NCBI GenBank assembly: GCA_937928035.1
Contig: CALFWA010000209.1
Location: forward strand, 1-7,797
Length of the DNA: 7,797 nt
Source of the DNA: an uncultured Caldilinea sp.
GTDB taxonomy: Bacteria; Chloroflexota; Anaerolineae; Caldilineales; Caldilineaceae
Direction of reading: 5' to 3'
The number at the start of each line of letters is the position of its first letter. Positions within the stretch are counted from its first letter, which is position 1. The notes under the pieces are model-generated. The model was not told where the DNA came from. It saw only the letters and a program-made list of their open reading frames with translations, and did no database searches. Shown here in pieces: positions 1 through 5,636 of this stretch. The position numbers were made by a program, and so were the translations under genes.

Positions 1-1
1 A

Positions 2-1012
2 ACCCTTCCCATTGTTCGGGTGCTTGCCTGCGCCGATCTGCGGCCAGAGGCCGCCCGGGCGCTGGCCGAGCAATATCAGGTGCCATGCGTGCTCTCCGTC
101 GAAGCTTTGTTGGCCGACCCCCAAATCGAGATCGTGTTGAATTTGACCGTGCCGCAGGCGCACGGCGCAATCGCCATCGCCGCTCTCGAGGCAGGGAAAT
201 CGGTCTACAACGAAAAGCCACTGGCCCTCACGCGCGAGGAGGGGCGCCGCATGTTGACATTGGCGGCGCAGAAGGGGCTGCGCGTCGGCTGCGCGCCGGA
301 CACCTTTCTAGGGGGTGGACTCCAGACCTGTCGCGAGCTGATCGACGCCGGCGTCATCGGCGAACCGGTGGCGGCCACGGCGTTCATGATGAGCCGCGGT
401 CACGAGCACTGGCACCCCAACCCGGCCTTTTATTATCAGAAAGGCGGCGGTCCGATGTTCGACATGGGGCCCTACTACCTCACCGCCCTGGTGAGCCTGC
501 TGGGGCCGGTGCGCCGCGTCACCGGCGCCACGCGCATCACGCAACCGCAGCGCATCATCACCAGCCAGCCACGCTACGGCGAGGTCATCGAGGTAGAGAC
601 GCCCACGCACGTCGCCGGGCTGCTCGACTTCGCCGCAGGCCCGATCGGGACGATTATCACCACCTTCGACGTGCAGGCCTCCAACCTGCCCTGGATTGAA
701 ATCTACGGAACGAAAGGCACGTTGGCTGCGCCCGATCCCAACACCTTCGGCGGGCCGGTACGCGTGCGCCTCGCCGGCGACGACGCCTGGAAAGAAATTC
801 CGGTGACGCGACCATATACAGACAACAGTCGCGGACTGGGATTGGCCGACATGGCGGAAGGAATGCGCACAGGACGACCGCACCGCGCCAGCGGCGAGCT
901 GGCTTACCATGTGCTGGACATCATGCACGCCATTCATGAAGCTTCGGACGAAGGACGCCACATCGTGGTGGAAAGCACATGCGAACAGCCTGAGCCGTTG
1001 AATGTTGCGTAA
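2..1012 (+). CDS. Gfo/Idh/MocA family oxidoreductase (5' end cut by window)
   Basis: This is an NAD(P)-dependent dehydrogenase of the Gfo/Idh/MocA family, which usually oxidises or epimerises sugars, inositols or related polyols in the cytoplasm. The frame is open from the left edge (T-L-P-I-V-R-V-L-A-C-A-D), so the GTG at 20 is probably internal. The glycine-rich nucleotide loop should lie just outside the window. Counting from the first full codon, the end of the Rossmann second strand (A-C-A-D) is at residues 9-12 and the family E-K-P motif at 71-73 (N-E-K-P-L). The substrate domain begins near residue 100 and contains G-G-G-P-M-F-D-M-G at about 148-156. The usual D-x-G-x-H motif reads D-M-G-P-Y here, with Tyr158 in place of His. 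The visible 336 residues fit the usual 330-400. The substrate cannot be told. The gene converges on the dehydratase gene and its last codons run into a heptamer repeat. Confidence 0.9.
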   Translation, partial: TLPIVRVLACADLRPEAARALAEQYQVPCVLSVEALLADPQIEIVLNLTVPQAHGAIAIAALEAGKSVYNEKPLALTREEGRRMLTLAAQKGLRVGCAPDTFLGGGLQTCRELIDAGVIGEPVAATAFMMSRGHEHWHPNPAFYYQKGGGPMFDMGPYYLTALVSLLGPVRRVTGATRITQPQRIITSQPRYGEVIEVETPTHVAGLLDFAAGPIGTIITTFDVQASNLPWIEIYGTKGTLAAPDPNTFGGPVRVRLAGDDAWKEIPVTRPYTDNSRGLGLADMAEGMRTGRPHRASGELAYHVLDIMHAIHEASDEGRHIVVESTCEQPEPLNVA

Positions 1013-1079
1013 TCCGTGTTGCGTGGTGCGTATTGCGTATGGAGCGGAGCGCACTTTCACGCAACACGCACCACGTCCC
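1004..1079. repeat. Heptamer tandem repeat forming a long imperfect hairpin between convergent genes
   Basis: Units with consensus NTTGCGT recur every 7 nt at 1004-1010, 1018-1024 and 1032-1038, with variants at 1011-1017 (AATCCGT) and 1025-1031 (GGTGCGT). The complementary series (ACGCAAC, ACGCACC) lies at 1059-1072. Positions 1022-1038 pair with 1059-1075 in 16 of 17 positions; the only mismatch is A1032 against C1065. The loop is about 20 nt. The first unit overlaps the last sense codons of the oxidoreductase. The place between two converging genes suggests a bidirectional terminator or a dispersed intergenic repeat. No clean U-run follows on either strand, although the plus side is pyrimidine-rich after 1076. 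Confidence 0.75.
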
Positions 1080-1090
1080 TTTCCTCGTCT

Positions 1091-2062
<972 letters not shown>

Positions 2063-2289
2063 ATTGGTTCTCGGAATGAATGGATGATTTTTGGGCCATT
2101 CTCTTGAAGTTGAGACATTACAGAGGATCACGGCGAACGGCGGATTTGTCAAATCGCGCAAAGGCGCAACCAGGGACGCCGTCGCATCGCCCGCCGGGGG
2201 CGCCATCCGCTCGGTGAGCATCGGACGAGCAGACGCCGCTTCAAATGGAAGGGGAACTAGAAAGGGGCGGGCGGCGCACAGAAAGCGAG

Positions 2290-2318
2290 TTGTAAATCGC
2301 CTCGAAATGCAGTACAAT
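2290..2318 (+). promoter_or_regulatory. Sigma-70-type promoter for the CBS-domain gene
   Basis: TTGTAA (2290-2295, 4 of 6 matches to TTGACA) and TACAAT (2313-2318, 5 of 6 matches to TATAAT) are separated by exactly 17 bp. Transcription would start near 2325, giving a leader of about 58 nt that contains the tandem 16-mer and the ribosome binding site. The call rests on sequence match alone. Confidence 0.55.
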
Positions 2319-2335
2319 AGAAAACAGCCGGCTTG

Positions 2336-2367
2336 TTGGATTTTTCACAATTTGGATTTTTCATAAT
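2336..2367 (+). repeat. Tandem 16-nt direct repeat in the CBS gene leader
   Basis: TTGGATTTTTCACAAT (2336-2351) is followed without a gap by TTGGATTTTTCATAAT (2352-2367). The copies differ at one base (C2348 against T2364). The pair ends two bases before the Shine-Dalgarno GGAGG (2370-2374). It could be a duplicated protein-binding site, an RNA element in the leader, or a simple slippage duplication. Confidence 0.85.
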
Positions 2368-2382
2368 GCGGAGGCGCCCTTC

Positions 2383-2784
2383 ATGAGAGACATGACGGTG
2401 CTCGAGGCGAAGCGCTATGGCGTCATCACGTGCGGGCCGCATCAAAAGTTGCTGGCCGCCGCCTGCACTATGCAGGAGCACAACATCAGCGCGCTGGTCG
2501 TCGTCGACGAAGAGGGGTATCTGATCGGCGTCATCACGCGCACCGACCTCGTGCGCGCCTGCTACGAACGGGTGGACTGGGAGCAACAGCCGGTGCAGGC
2601 CTACATGAACACCGACGTCGCCACCGTCTTTCTGAACGACTCCTTGCTGAAGGTGATGGAACTCCTGCTCAACCGCCACATCCACCGCGTGGTCGCAGTC
2701 GAGGCGGTGGATGGACGACTCAAGCCGAGGGGCGTCCTATCGGCGGCGGATATCGTCTACCATATGGCGCGCTGTCATTCTTGA
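2383..2784 (+). CDS. Stand-alone two-CBS-domain protein
   Basis: This 133-residue cytoplasmic protein consists of little more than a CBS (Bateman) pair, a module that commonly senses adenine nucleotides such as AMP, ATP or SAM. CBS1 spans about residues 3-62, with the A-L-V-V-V-D-E-E-G core, then I-G-V-I-T-R-T-D-L. CBS2 spans about 74-130, from Y-M-N-T-D-V through H-R-V-V-A-V to R-G-V-L-S-A-A-D-I. The T/S-x-x-D motifs that often contact the nucleotide ribose are present in both halves (T-R-T-D near 52-55 and S-A-A-D near 119-122). No catalytic or DNA-binding domain is attached, so its partner is unknown. The start is clear: ATG at 2383 has GGAGG 8 nt upstream, and a good promoter lies further up. 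It appears to be transcribed on its own; the next gene starts 171 bp downstream, with no obvious terminator between. Confidence 0.9.
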   Translation: MRDMTVLEAKRYGVITCGPHQKLLAAACTMQEHNISALVVVDEEGYLIGVITRTDLVRACYERVDWEQQPVQAYMNTDVATVFLNDSLLKVMELLLNRHIHRVVAVEAVDGRLKPRGVLSAADIVYHMARCHS

Positions 2785-2924
2785 TCGAGTATCCGCTATT
2801 GGACGCAGGGATTTTCCATGCAAGGGAACTGACCGTTACTCTGGCCCAGCCCTTTCGTCTTGATCGATAGAGACAAAAAACCCCGAACATGGTGAAAGCT
2901 GTAGCGTCGTGAGAGAAGACAAGT

Positions 2925-2940
2925 TTGCATCTCGATGCAA
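2925..2940 (+). promoter_or_regulatory. Perfect small hairpin just upstream of the LysM gene ribosome binding site
   Basis: TTGCAT (2925-2930) pairs perfectly with ATGCAA (2935-2940) around a CTCG tetraloop. The Shine-Dalgarno AAGGAG (2943-2948) begins two bases after the stem and lies 7 nt before the ATG at 2956. The stem leaves the ribosome binding site free. It could protect the 5' end of the transcript, tune translation or be a protein-binding palindrome. It also contains the upstream in-frame ATG at 2935, which argues against that start. Confidence 0.5.
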
Positions 2941-2955
2941 GGAAGGAGCAGTGAA

Positions 2956-3435
2956 ATGACAAGGCGCAACGCACTATCGTCTGGCGTGCGGGCTGGATCG
3001 CTGCTGTTGGCGTTGGCTATTGTGCTGGCTGCGGCGTTGACGCCGGCTATTGCACGCGCCGCTCCACAGGAAAGTGCGCCCGCCGCCGTGACCGCGAGCG
3101 GAGGATGCGTGGCGTATCATTACGTCCGCCCCGGCGAAAACCTGACGCGTATCTCGCGCATCTACGGGGTAAGCGTCTGGCACATCGCTCAAGTGAATGG
3201 CATCCGCAATCCTAGCTTGATTTATGTGGGGCAGGTGCTGTGCATTCCCAGCACATACCACCCGCCGGCGCCGCCCCCACCTGCTTTTTGCGGTCAATAT
3301 TACACGGTGAAATTGGGAGACACCCTCAGTAGCATCGCGCGGCGCTGCGGCACCACCGTGCGTGCGTTGGTTTACTTGAACGGCATTCCCAACCCGAATT
3401 ACATCCGGGCGGGTCAGGTGCTGCGCATCTACTAG
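2956..3435 (+). CDS. Secreted protein with two LysM domains
   Basis: This 159-residue exported protein is probably a peptidoglycan or chitin-type glycan binder. A Sec signal peptide fills residues 1-35: a positive start (M-T-R-R), a hydrophobic core at about 15-29 and an A-R-A cleavage site before APQES. LysM1 spans about 54-98 (H-Y-V-R-P-G-E-N-L to L-C-I-P) and LysM2 about 115-159 (Y-Y-T-V-K-L-G-D-T-L to V-L-R-I-Y), joined by a proline-rich linker at 101-110. Four cysteines lie outside the signal (C51, C96, C112, C131) and could form disulphides. There is no catalytic domain, so it may be an adaptor or wall anchor. The ATG at 2956 is chosen over 2935 because AAGGAG sits 7 nt upstream and the signal peptide then begins in a normal way. 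A terminator-like hairpin follows the stop. Confidence 0.9.
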   Translation: MTRRNALSSGVRAGSLLLALAIVLAAALTPAIARAAPQESAPAAVTASGGCVAYHYVRPGENLTRISRIYGVSVWHIAQVNGIRNPSLIYVGQVLCIPSTYHPPAPPPPAFCGQYYTVKLGDTLSSIARRCGTTVRALVYLNGIPNPNYIRAGQVLRIY

Positions 3436-3449
3436 AGCGCGTCTCGTCC

Positions 3450-3488
3450 GCGAGAAGCAAAGAGCTTCCCTCGCTTGAAATTTATTAT
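3450..3488 (+). terminator. Probable intrinsic terminator of the LysM gene
   Basis: GCGAG-AAGC (3450-3458) pairs with GCTT-CC-CTCGC (3464-3474): nine base pairs, a CC bulge (3468-3469) and an AAAGA loop. An AT-rich, moderately T-rich stretch follows (3475-3490). It begins 15 nt after the LysM stop codon. The tail is not an unbroken T-run, so termination may be partial. Confidence 0.5.
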
Positions 3489-3492
3489 GTTC

Positions 3493-3524
3493 ATGCGCTG
3501 TGGTCATCGACGAGCGCAGCGCAT
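3493..3524. repeat. Long inverted repeat upstream of the phosphoesterase gene
   Basis: ATGCGCTG (3493-3500) and CAGCGCAT (3517-3524) are perfect inverse copies. The pairing continues inward as T-G, G-C, a G-G mismatch, T-A and C-G, leaving the six-base loop ATCGAC (3506-3511). The repeat ends 22 nt before the ATG at 3547. It may be an operator, a leader-RNA hairpin or part of the termination zone after the LysM gene. A -10-like TATTAT at 3483-3488 lies just before it, but no good -35 box is visible. Confidence 0.6.
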
Positions 3525-3546
3525 TCCTGTCAACGTGGACTAAATC

Positions 3547-4347
3547 ATGCGCATCGTCATCACCGCCGACCTGCATTATCGCCCCGCTCGTAGACGTCGA
3601 TATCTCGCCCTCGTGGAACATATCACAGATCAACGCCCAGATTGTCTGATTCTGGCCGGCGATCTCGGCCATCCATTGCGGCTTTTTCGGCGTGCGTTGG
3701 AGCTGTTCGAGCCGTTGAGTTGTCTCAAGCTGTTGGTGACGGGCAACCACGACCTCTATTGCAGCGAGTACGACAGCCGCACCTTGTGGGAGTCGGTTTT
3801 GCCTACGGCGATTCAAGACGCCGGTTTCCTCTGGCTGGAGGAGGAAACGGTGCAGTTTGGCGATTTAGGCGTCTGCGGCACAATGGGCTGGTATGACTAT
3901 TCGACCAGCGAGCCGACGCTCGCTCTGCCGGACGCAGCCTATCCGCTGCTCAAGACCCTGGTGAACCATGACGCCGATTACATCGACTGGCCCTGGAGCG
4001 ATCGCGCCATGGCGCGCTATCTGGCGCGCAGCTTCGAGCGCCGCCTGGCCAATCTGGAGGCGAACCCTTCCATCCGTCGCATCCTGGTGGTCACGCACAT
4101 GCCGATTTTCGACGAAGCGATTCCTTCGTATCCGGAGTGTGAACGGCTGAGCCTCCTGCGCGCCTACATGGGCAACCTGGCGCTCGGCGAAATGGTGCGC
4201 TCCTCAGCCAAGGTCACCCATGTAGTGAGTGGCCATCTCCATCGCAGCGGGCGCTACTGCATCGCCGGCGCCTATCGGGAGATCGATCATCGCATCATCG
4301 GCGTCTGTGACGGATTGCCCGAAACCGTCATTCTCAGTTTTGATTAA
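3547..4347 (+). CDS. Calcineurin-like metallophosphoesterase
   Basis: This 266-residue cytoplasmic protein has the full two-metal phosphoesterase signature: D8-x-H10 (T-A-D-L-H-Y), G38-D39 (L-A-G-D-L-G-H), G66-N67-H68-D69, H184 (V-V-T-H-M-P) and G229-H230-x-H232 (S-G-H-L-H). All the usual metal ligands are present, so an active hydrolase of phosphomonoesters, phosphodiesters or nucleotides is expected. The fold does not reveal the substrate. No signal peptide or membrane segment is visible. The start at 3547 places strand 1 (M-R-I-V-I-T-A-D) at the very N-terminus, as is normal in this family, but the Shine-Dalgarno is weak. The gene is separated from the LysM gene by a terminator-like hairpin and an inverted repeat, so it is probably transcribed by itself. 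Its stop codon lies at the edge of an antisense GNAT remnant, and its last residue or two may derive from that remnant. Confidence 0.92.
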   Translation: MRIVITADLHYRPARRRRYLALVEHITDQRPDCLILAGDLGHPLRLFRRALELFEPLSCLKLLVTGNHDLYCSEYDSRTLWESVLPTAIQDAGFLWLEEETVQFGDLGVCGTMGWYDYSTSEPTLALPDAAYPLLKTLVNHDADYIDWPWSDRAMARYLARSFERRLANLEANPSIRRILVVTHMPIFDEAIPSYPECERLSLLRAYMGNLALGEMVRSSAKVTHVVSGHLHRSGRYCIAGAYREIDHRIIGVCDGLPETVILSFD

Positions 4348-4455
4348 TCCTTGCTCCAAATCGAGCAGCAGCCCATGTTTCGCTTCCTCACGAAGCAGAT
4401 CAGACTTCGTCGCAGCGAGAAAGACGTCAACGGCCTCATAGGTGACGAACTTCAT
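4348..4455 (-). pseudogene. Remnant of a GNAT-family acetyltransferase gene (5' end only)
   Basis: An ATG at 4455 overlaps the stop of the upstream dinB-like gene as ATGA, the classic arrangement of translationally coupled genes. The first ~36 codons read like the N-terminus of a known group of GNAT acetyltransferases: an A-V-D-V-F-L-A helix, then L-L-R-E-E-A-K-H-G-L-L-L-D-L, comparable to the common 'FLL..EAE.NLLLGL' pattern as I remember it. The frame then enters the antisense strand of the phosphoesterase gene and ends at 4204, with no acetyl-CoA loop (Q/R-x-x-G-x-G/A). The simplest reading is that a deletion joined the head of the acetyltransferase gene to the tail of the phosphoesterase gene. 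Alternatively, an 83-residue protein ending at 4204 is really made. The family call is from memory of motif style and is moderate at best. Confidence 0.45.
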
Positions 4456-4964
4456 GCCCCTTCGCTATCCGTCATCTCCCGGTCGTACAAGATCATGTCC
4501 AGGTCGCCGGGAGAATGGCCAAGCTGCGTCAACACCTGGGCGATCTCGGCGCGATGCTGCGTGCCGTGGTTGACCACGTGCACCAGAATATGCCAAAGCG
4601 TGCTCGAAAATGGACGACCGGCTGTTGTGACGTAGGCCAGCGGCTGCGAAAGGTCATCCTCCGTCAGCGAGGCCAGATAGGCGCGCATGGCGTTTTCCTC
4701 TTCGGCCCAGCGCGCTGCGATGGATTCCACCGTAGGAAACTCTCGAGGGTCCAGCATGGCGCTGGGCGAACGATGCTCCTGACAGCGGATGCGCCAAAGC
4801 CACTCTGCGCCCATCATGTGCACCAGCACATCACGGATGCTCCCCCAGCTCAGATTCTGCGGCGCCACCAATTCTTCAGGAGACAATTGCGCGGCCGCCT
4901 CTAGAATTCTGCGATTGGCCCAGTAGTTGTAGTCGTAAAGCGTCATGAGGTCGGAAACGTTCAT
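4452..4964 (-). CDS. DinB-like four-helix metal-binding protein
   Basis: This 170-residue protein has the DinB/YfiT-like four-helix bundle pattern. It opens with L-Y-D-Y-N-Y-W-A-N-R-R-I at 9-20, carries the first metal histidine H49 in D-V-L-V-H-M-M, and the second pair H133 and H137 in V-N-H-G-T-Q-H-R-A-E-I. The complete His triad suggests a bound divalent metal. Members include thiol-dependent transferases and many proteins of unknown role, so the function here is open. The start at 4964 has GAAAGGA about 7 nt upstream. It lies 28 bp downstream of the lipoprotein gene on the same strand, probably in one transcript, and its stop overlaps the ATG of the GNAT remnant. Despite the family name there is no evidence of SOS control; I see no LexA box nearby. 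Confidence 0.88.
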   Translation of the reverse strand: MNVSDLMTLYDYNYWANRRILEAAAQLSPEELVAPQNLSWGSIRDVLVHMMGAEWLWRIRCQEHRSPSAMLDPREFPTVESIAARWAEEENAMRAYLASLTEDDLSQPLAYVTTAGRPFSSTLWHILVHVVNHGTQHRAEIAQVLTQLGHSPGDLDMILYDREMTDSEGA

Positions 4965-4992
4965 CAGGAAGTCCTTTCGCCGAGCGCCGGGT

Positions 4993-5571
4993 TCAATAGG
5001 ATAGCTCTTTTAGCCACCAACGCCCCTCGCGCAAAACAAATTGCCAGCGGTCGTTGCCGAGCGTCGCCGTCGCTACATCGCCATCCACATCCACCACCAG
5101 TTCGAGCGGTTCCGGCAAGGGAGGCGGCGGCGATGGAAAGACGGCTAGCAGATAGCGATCCAGGATAGCGTCTCGCCCCTGCCAGATGTAGGCGGCGGCG
5201 GGATCGTCAGAGCCTCGGCGGTCGATGATGCGCGCGTCGTCCGCCCACAGCTGCGCCAGCGTCGCCAGGTCGCGCGTCCGGGCGGCATTGCGCTCCGTCA
5301 GGATCAGCGATGTCGCGATCTCTTCAATGGCGCCGCCCTCCGCAGCCATTATAACCGACGACGGCGACTGTTCTTGCATCAATGGTGGTGGAAGATGAGC
5401 GTCTACAACGGGGGGAAGCGGAGTCGGGGCGCGAGTGCACGCCGTCAATGCTATGGTTGCAAGAAGCAGCCATAGCACAAAGGCTTTTGCATTTCTTTCG
5501 ATGCAGACTATACTAGGCACCTTGGAACGGCCTTTCAAGCCTGAATGTTGTGAGTTCGGTGGGATTTTCAT
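4993..5571 (-). CDS. Lipoprotein with an NTF2/SnoaL-like domain
   Basis: With the ATG at 5571 this is a 192-residue prolipoprotein. The hydrophobic segment F-V-L-W-L-L-L-A-T-I-A-L-T-A-C (31-45) ends in an L-T-A-C lipobox, so C45 should be diacylated and anchor the protein at the outer face of the membrane. A proline-rich linker covers about 46-75. Residues ~80-192 look like an NTF2-like (SnoaL/DUF4440-type) cone: T-E-R-N-A-A-R at the first helix, L-W-A-D-D-A-R-I, then W-Q-G-R-D-A-I and the terminal W-Q-F-V-L-R-E-G-R-W-W-L-K. Such domains bind small ligands or have weak enzymatic roles; the ligand is unknown. The 30-residue region before the hydrophobic core is unusually long. A GTG start at 5520, with AAAGG 10 nt upstream, would give a more normal 27-residue signal. 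It is divergent from lgt and probably co-transcribed with the dinB-like gene. Confidence 0.82.
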   Translation of the reverse strand: MKIPPNSQHSGLKGRSKVPSIVCIERNAKAFVLWLLLATIALTACTRAPTPLPPVVDAHLPPPLMQEQSPSSVIMAAEGGAIEEIATSLILTERNAARTRDLATLAQLWADDARIIDRRGSDDPAAAYIWQGRDAILDRYLLAVFPSPPPPLPEPLELVVDVDGDVATATLGNDRWQFVLREGRWWLKELSY

Positions 5572-5636
5572 TGTTGGCGATGCCCGTCAAGACATGGCAC
5601 CGATGTAAAAAACACGACATAGAAAAGAGCGCATGT

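Larger units (their letters stand above)
2063..2382. other. Divergent intergenic region between the dehydratase and CBS genes
   Basis: These 320 bp hold no convincing gene. The right third is AT-rich and carries a good plus-strand promoter (2290-2318), a tandem 16-nt repeat (2336-2367) and the Shine-Dalgarno GGAGG at 2370-2374. The left part must contain the dehydratase promoter. A perfect minus-strand TTGACA lies at 2147-2152, but no -10 box sits at the proper distance, so I do not call it. Open frames crossing the region look like artefacts of high GC. Confidence 0.6.

Noticed and set aside
308..1060. 250-codon minus-strand open frame antisense to the oxidoreductase
   Set aside because: It has no domain-like pattern and begins inside the heptamer hairpin.
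2117..2152. Minus-strand TTGACA (2147-2152) with TGTAAT (2117-2122) as dehydratase promoter
   Set aside because: The spacer is 24 bp, too long for a sigma-70 promoter. The -35 box may be real with a poor -10 box nearer to it, but I cannot support it.
2063..2317. 85-residue N-terminal extension of the dehydratase frame
   Set aside because: The extra residues look unlike any dehydratase N-terminus, cover the divergent spacer and run antisense to the predicted CBS promoter. ATG 2062 gives a normal start.
2780..2867. CTTGATCGA repeated at 2780-2788 and 2859-2867
   Set aside because: It is a nine-base repeat with a palindromic GATC/TCGA core and irregular context, and is likely chance.
2785..2955. 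Riboswitch or small RNA ahead of the LysM gene
   Set aside because: I looked for c-di-AMP (ydaO) and c-di-GMP (GEMM) motif elements and found neither; only the small 2925-2940 hairpin stands out.
2974..3816. 280-codon minus-strand open frame antisense to the LysM and phosphoesterase genes
   Set aside because: It spans two well-supported genes and their spacer on the other strand and has low-complexity R/H/Q-rich composition.
5507..5538. Minus-strand promoter TTGAAA (5533-5538) with TAGTAT (5510-5515), 17-bp spacing
   Set aside because: It lies inside the lipoprotein coding start. A transcript from it would leave no start codon giving a proper signal peptide.
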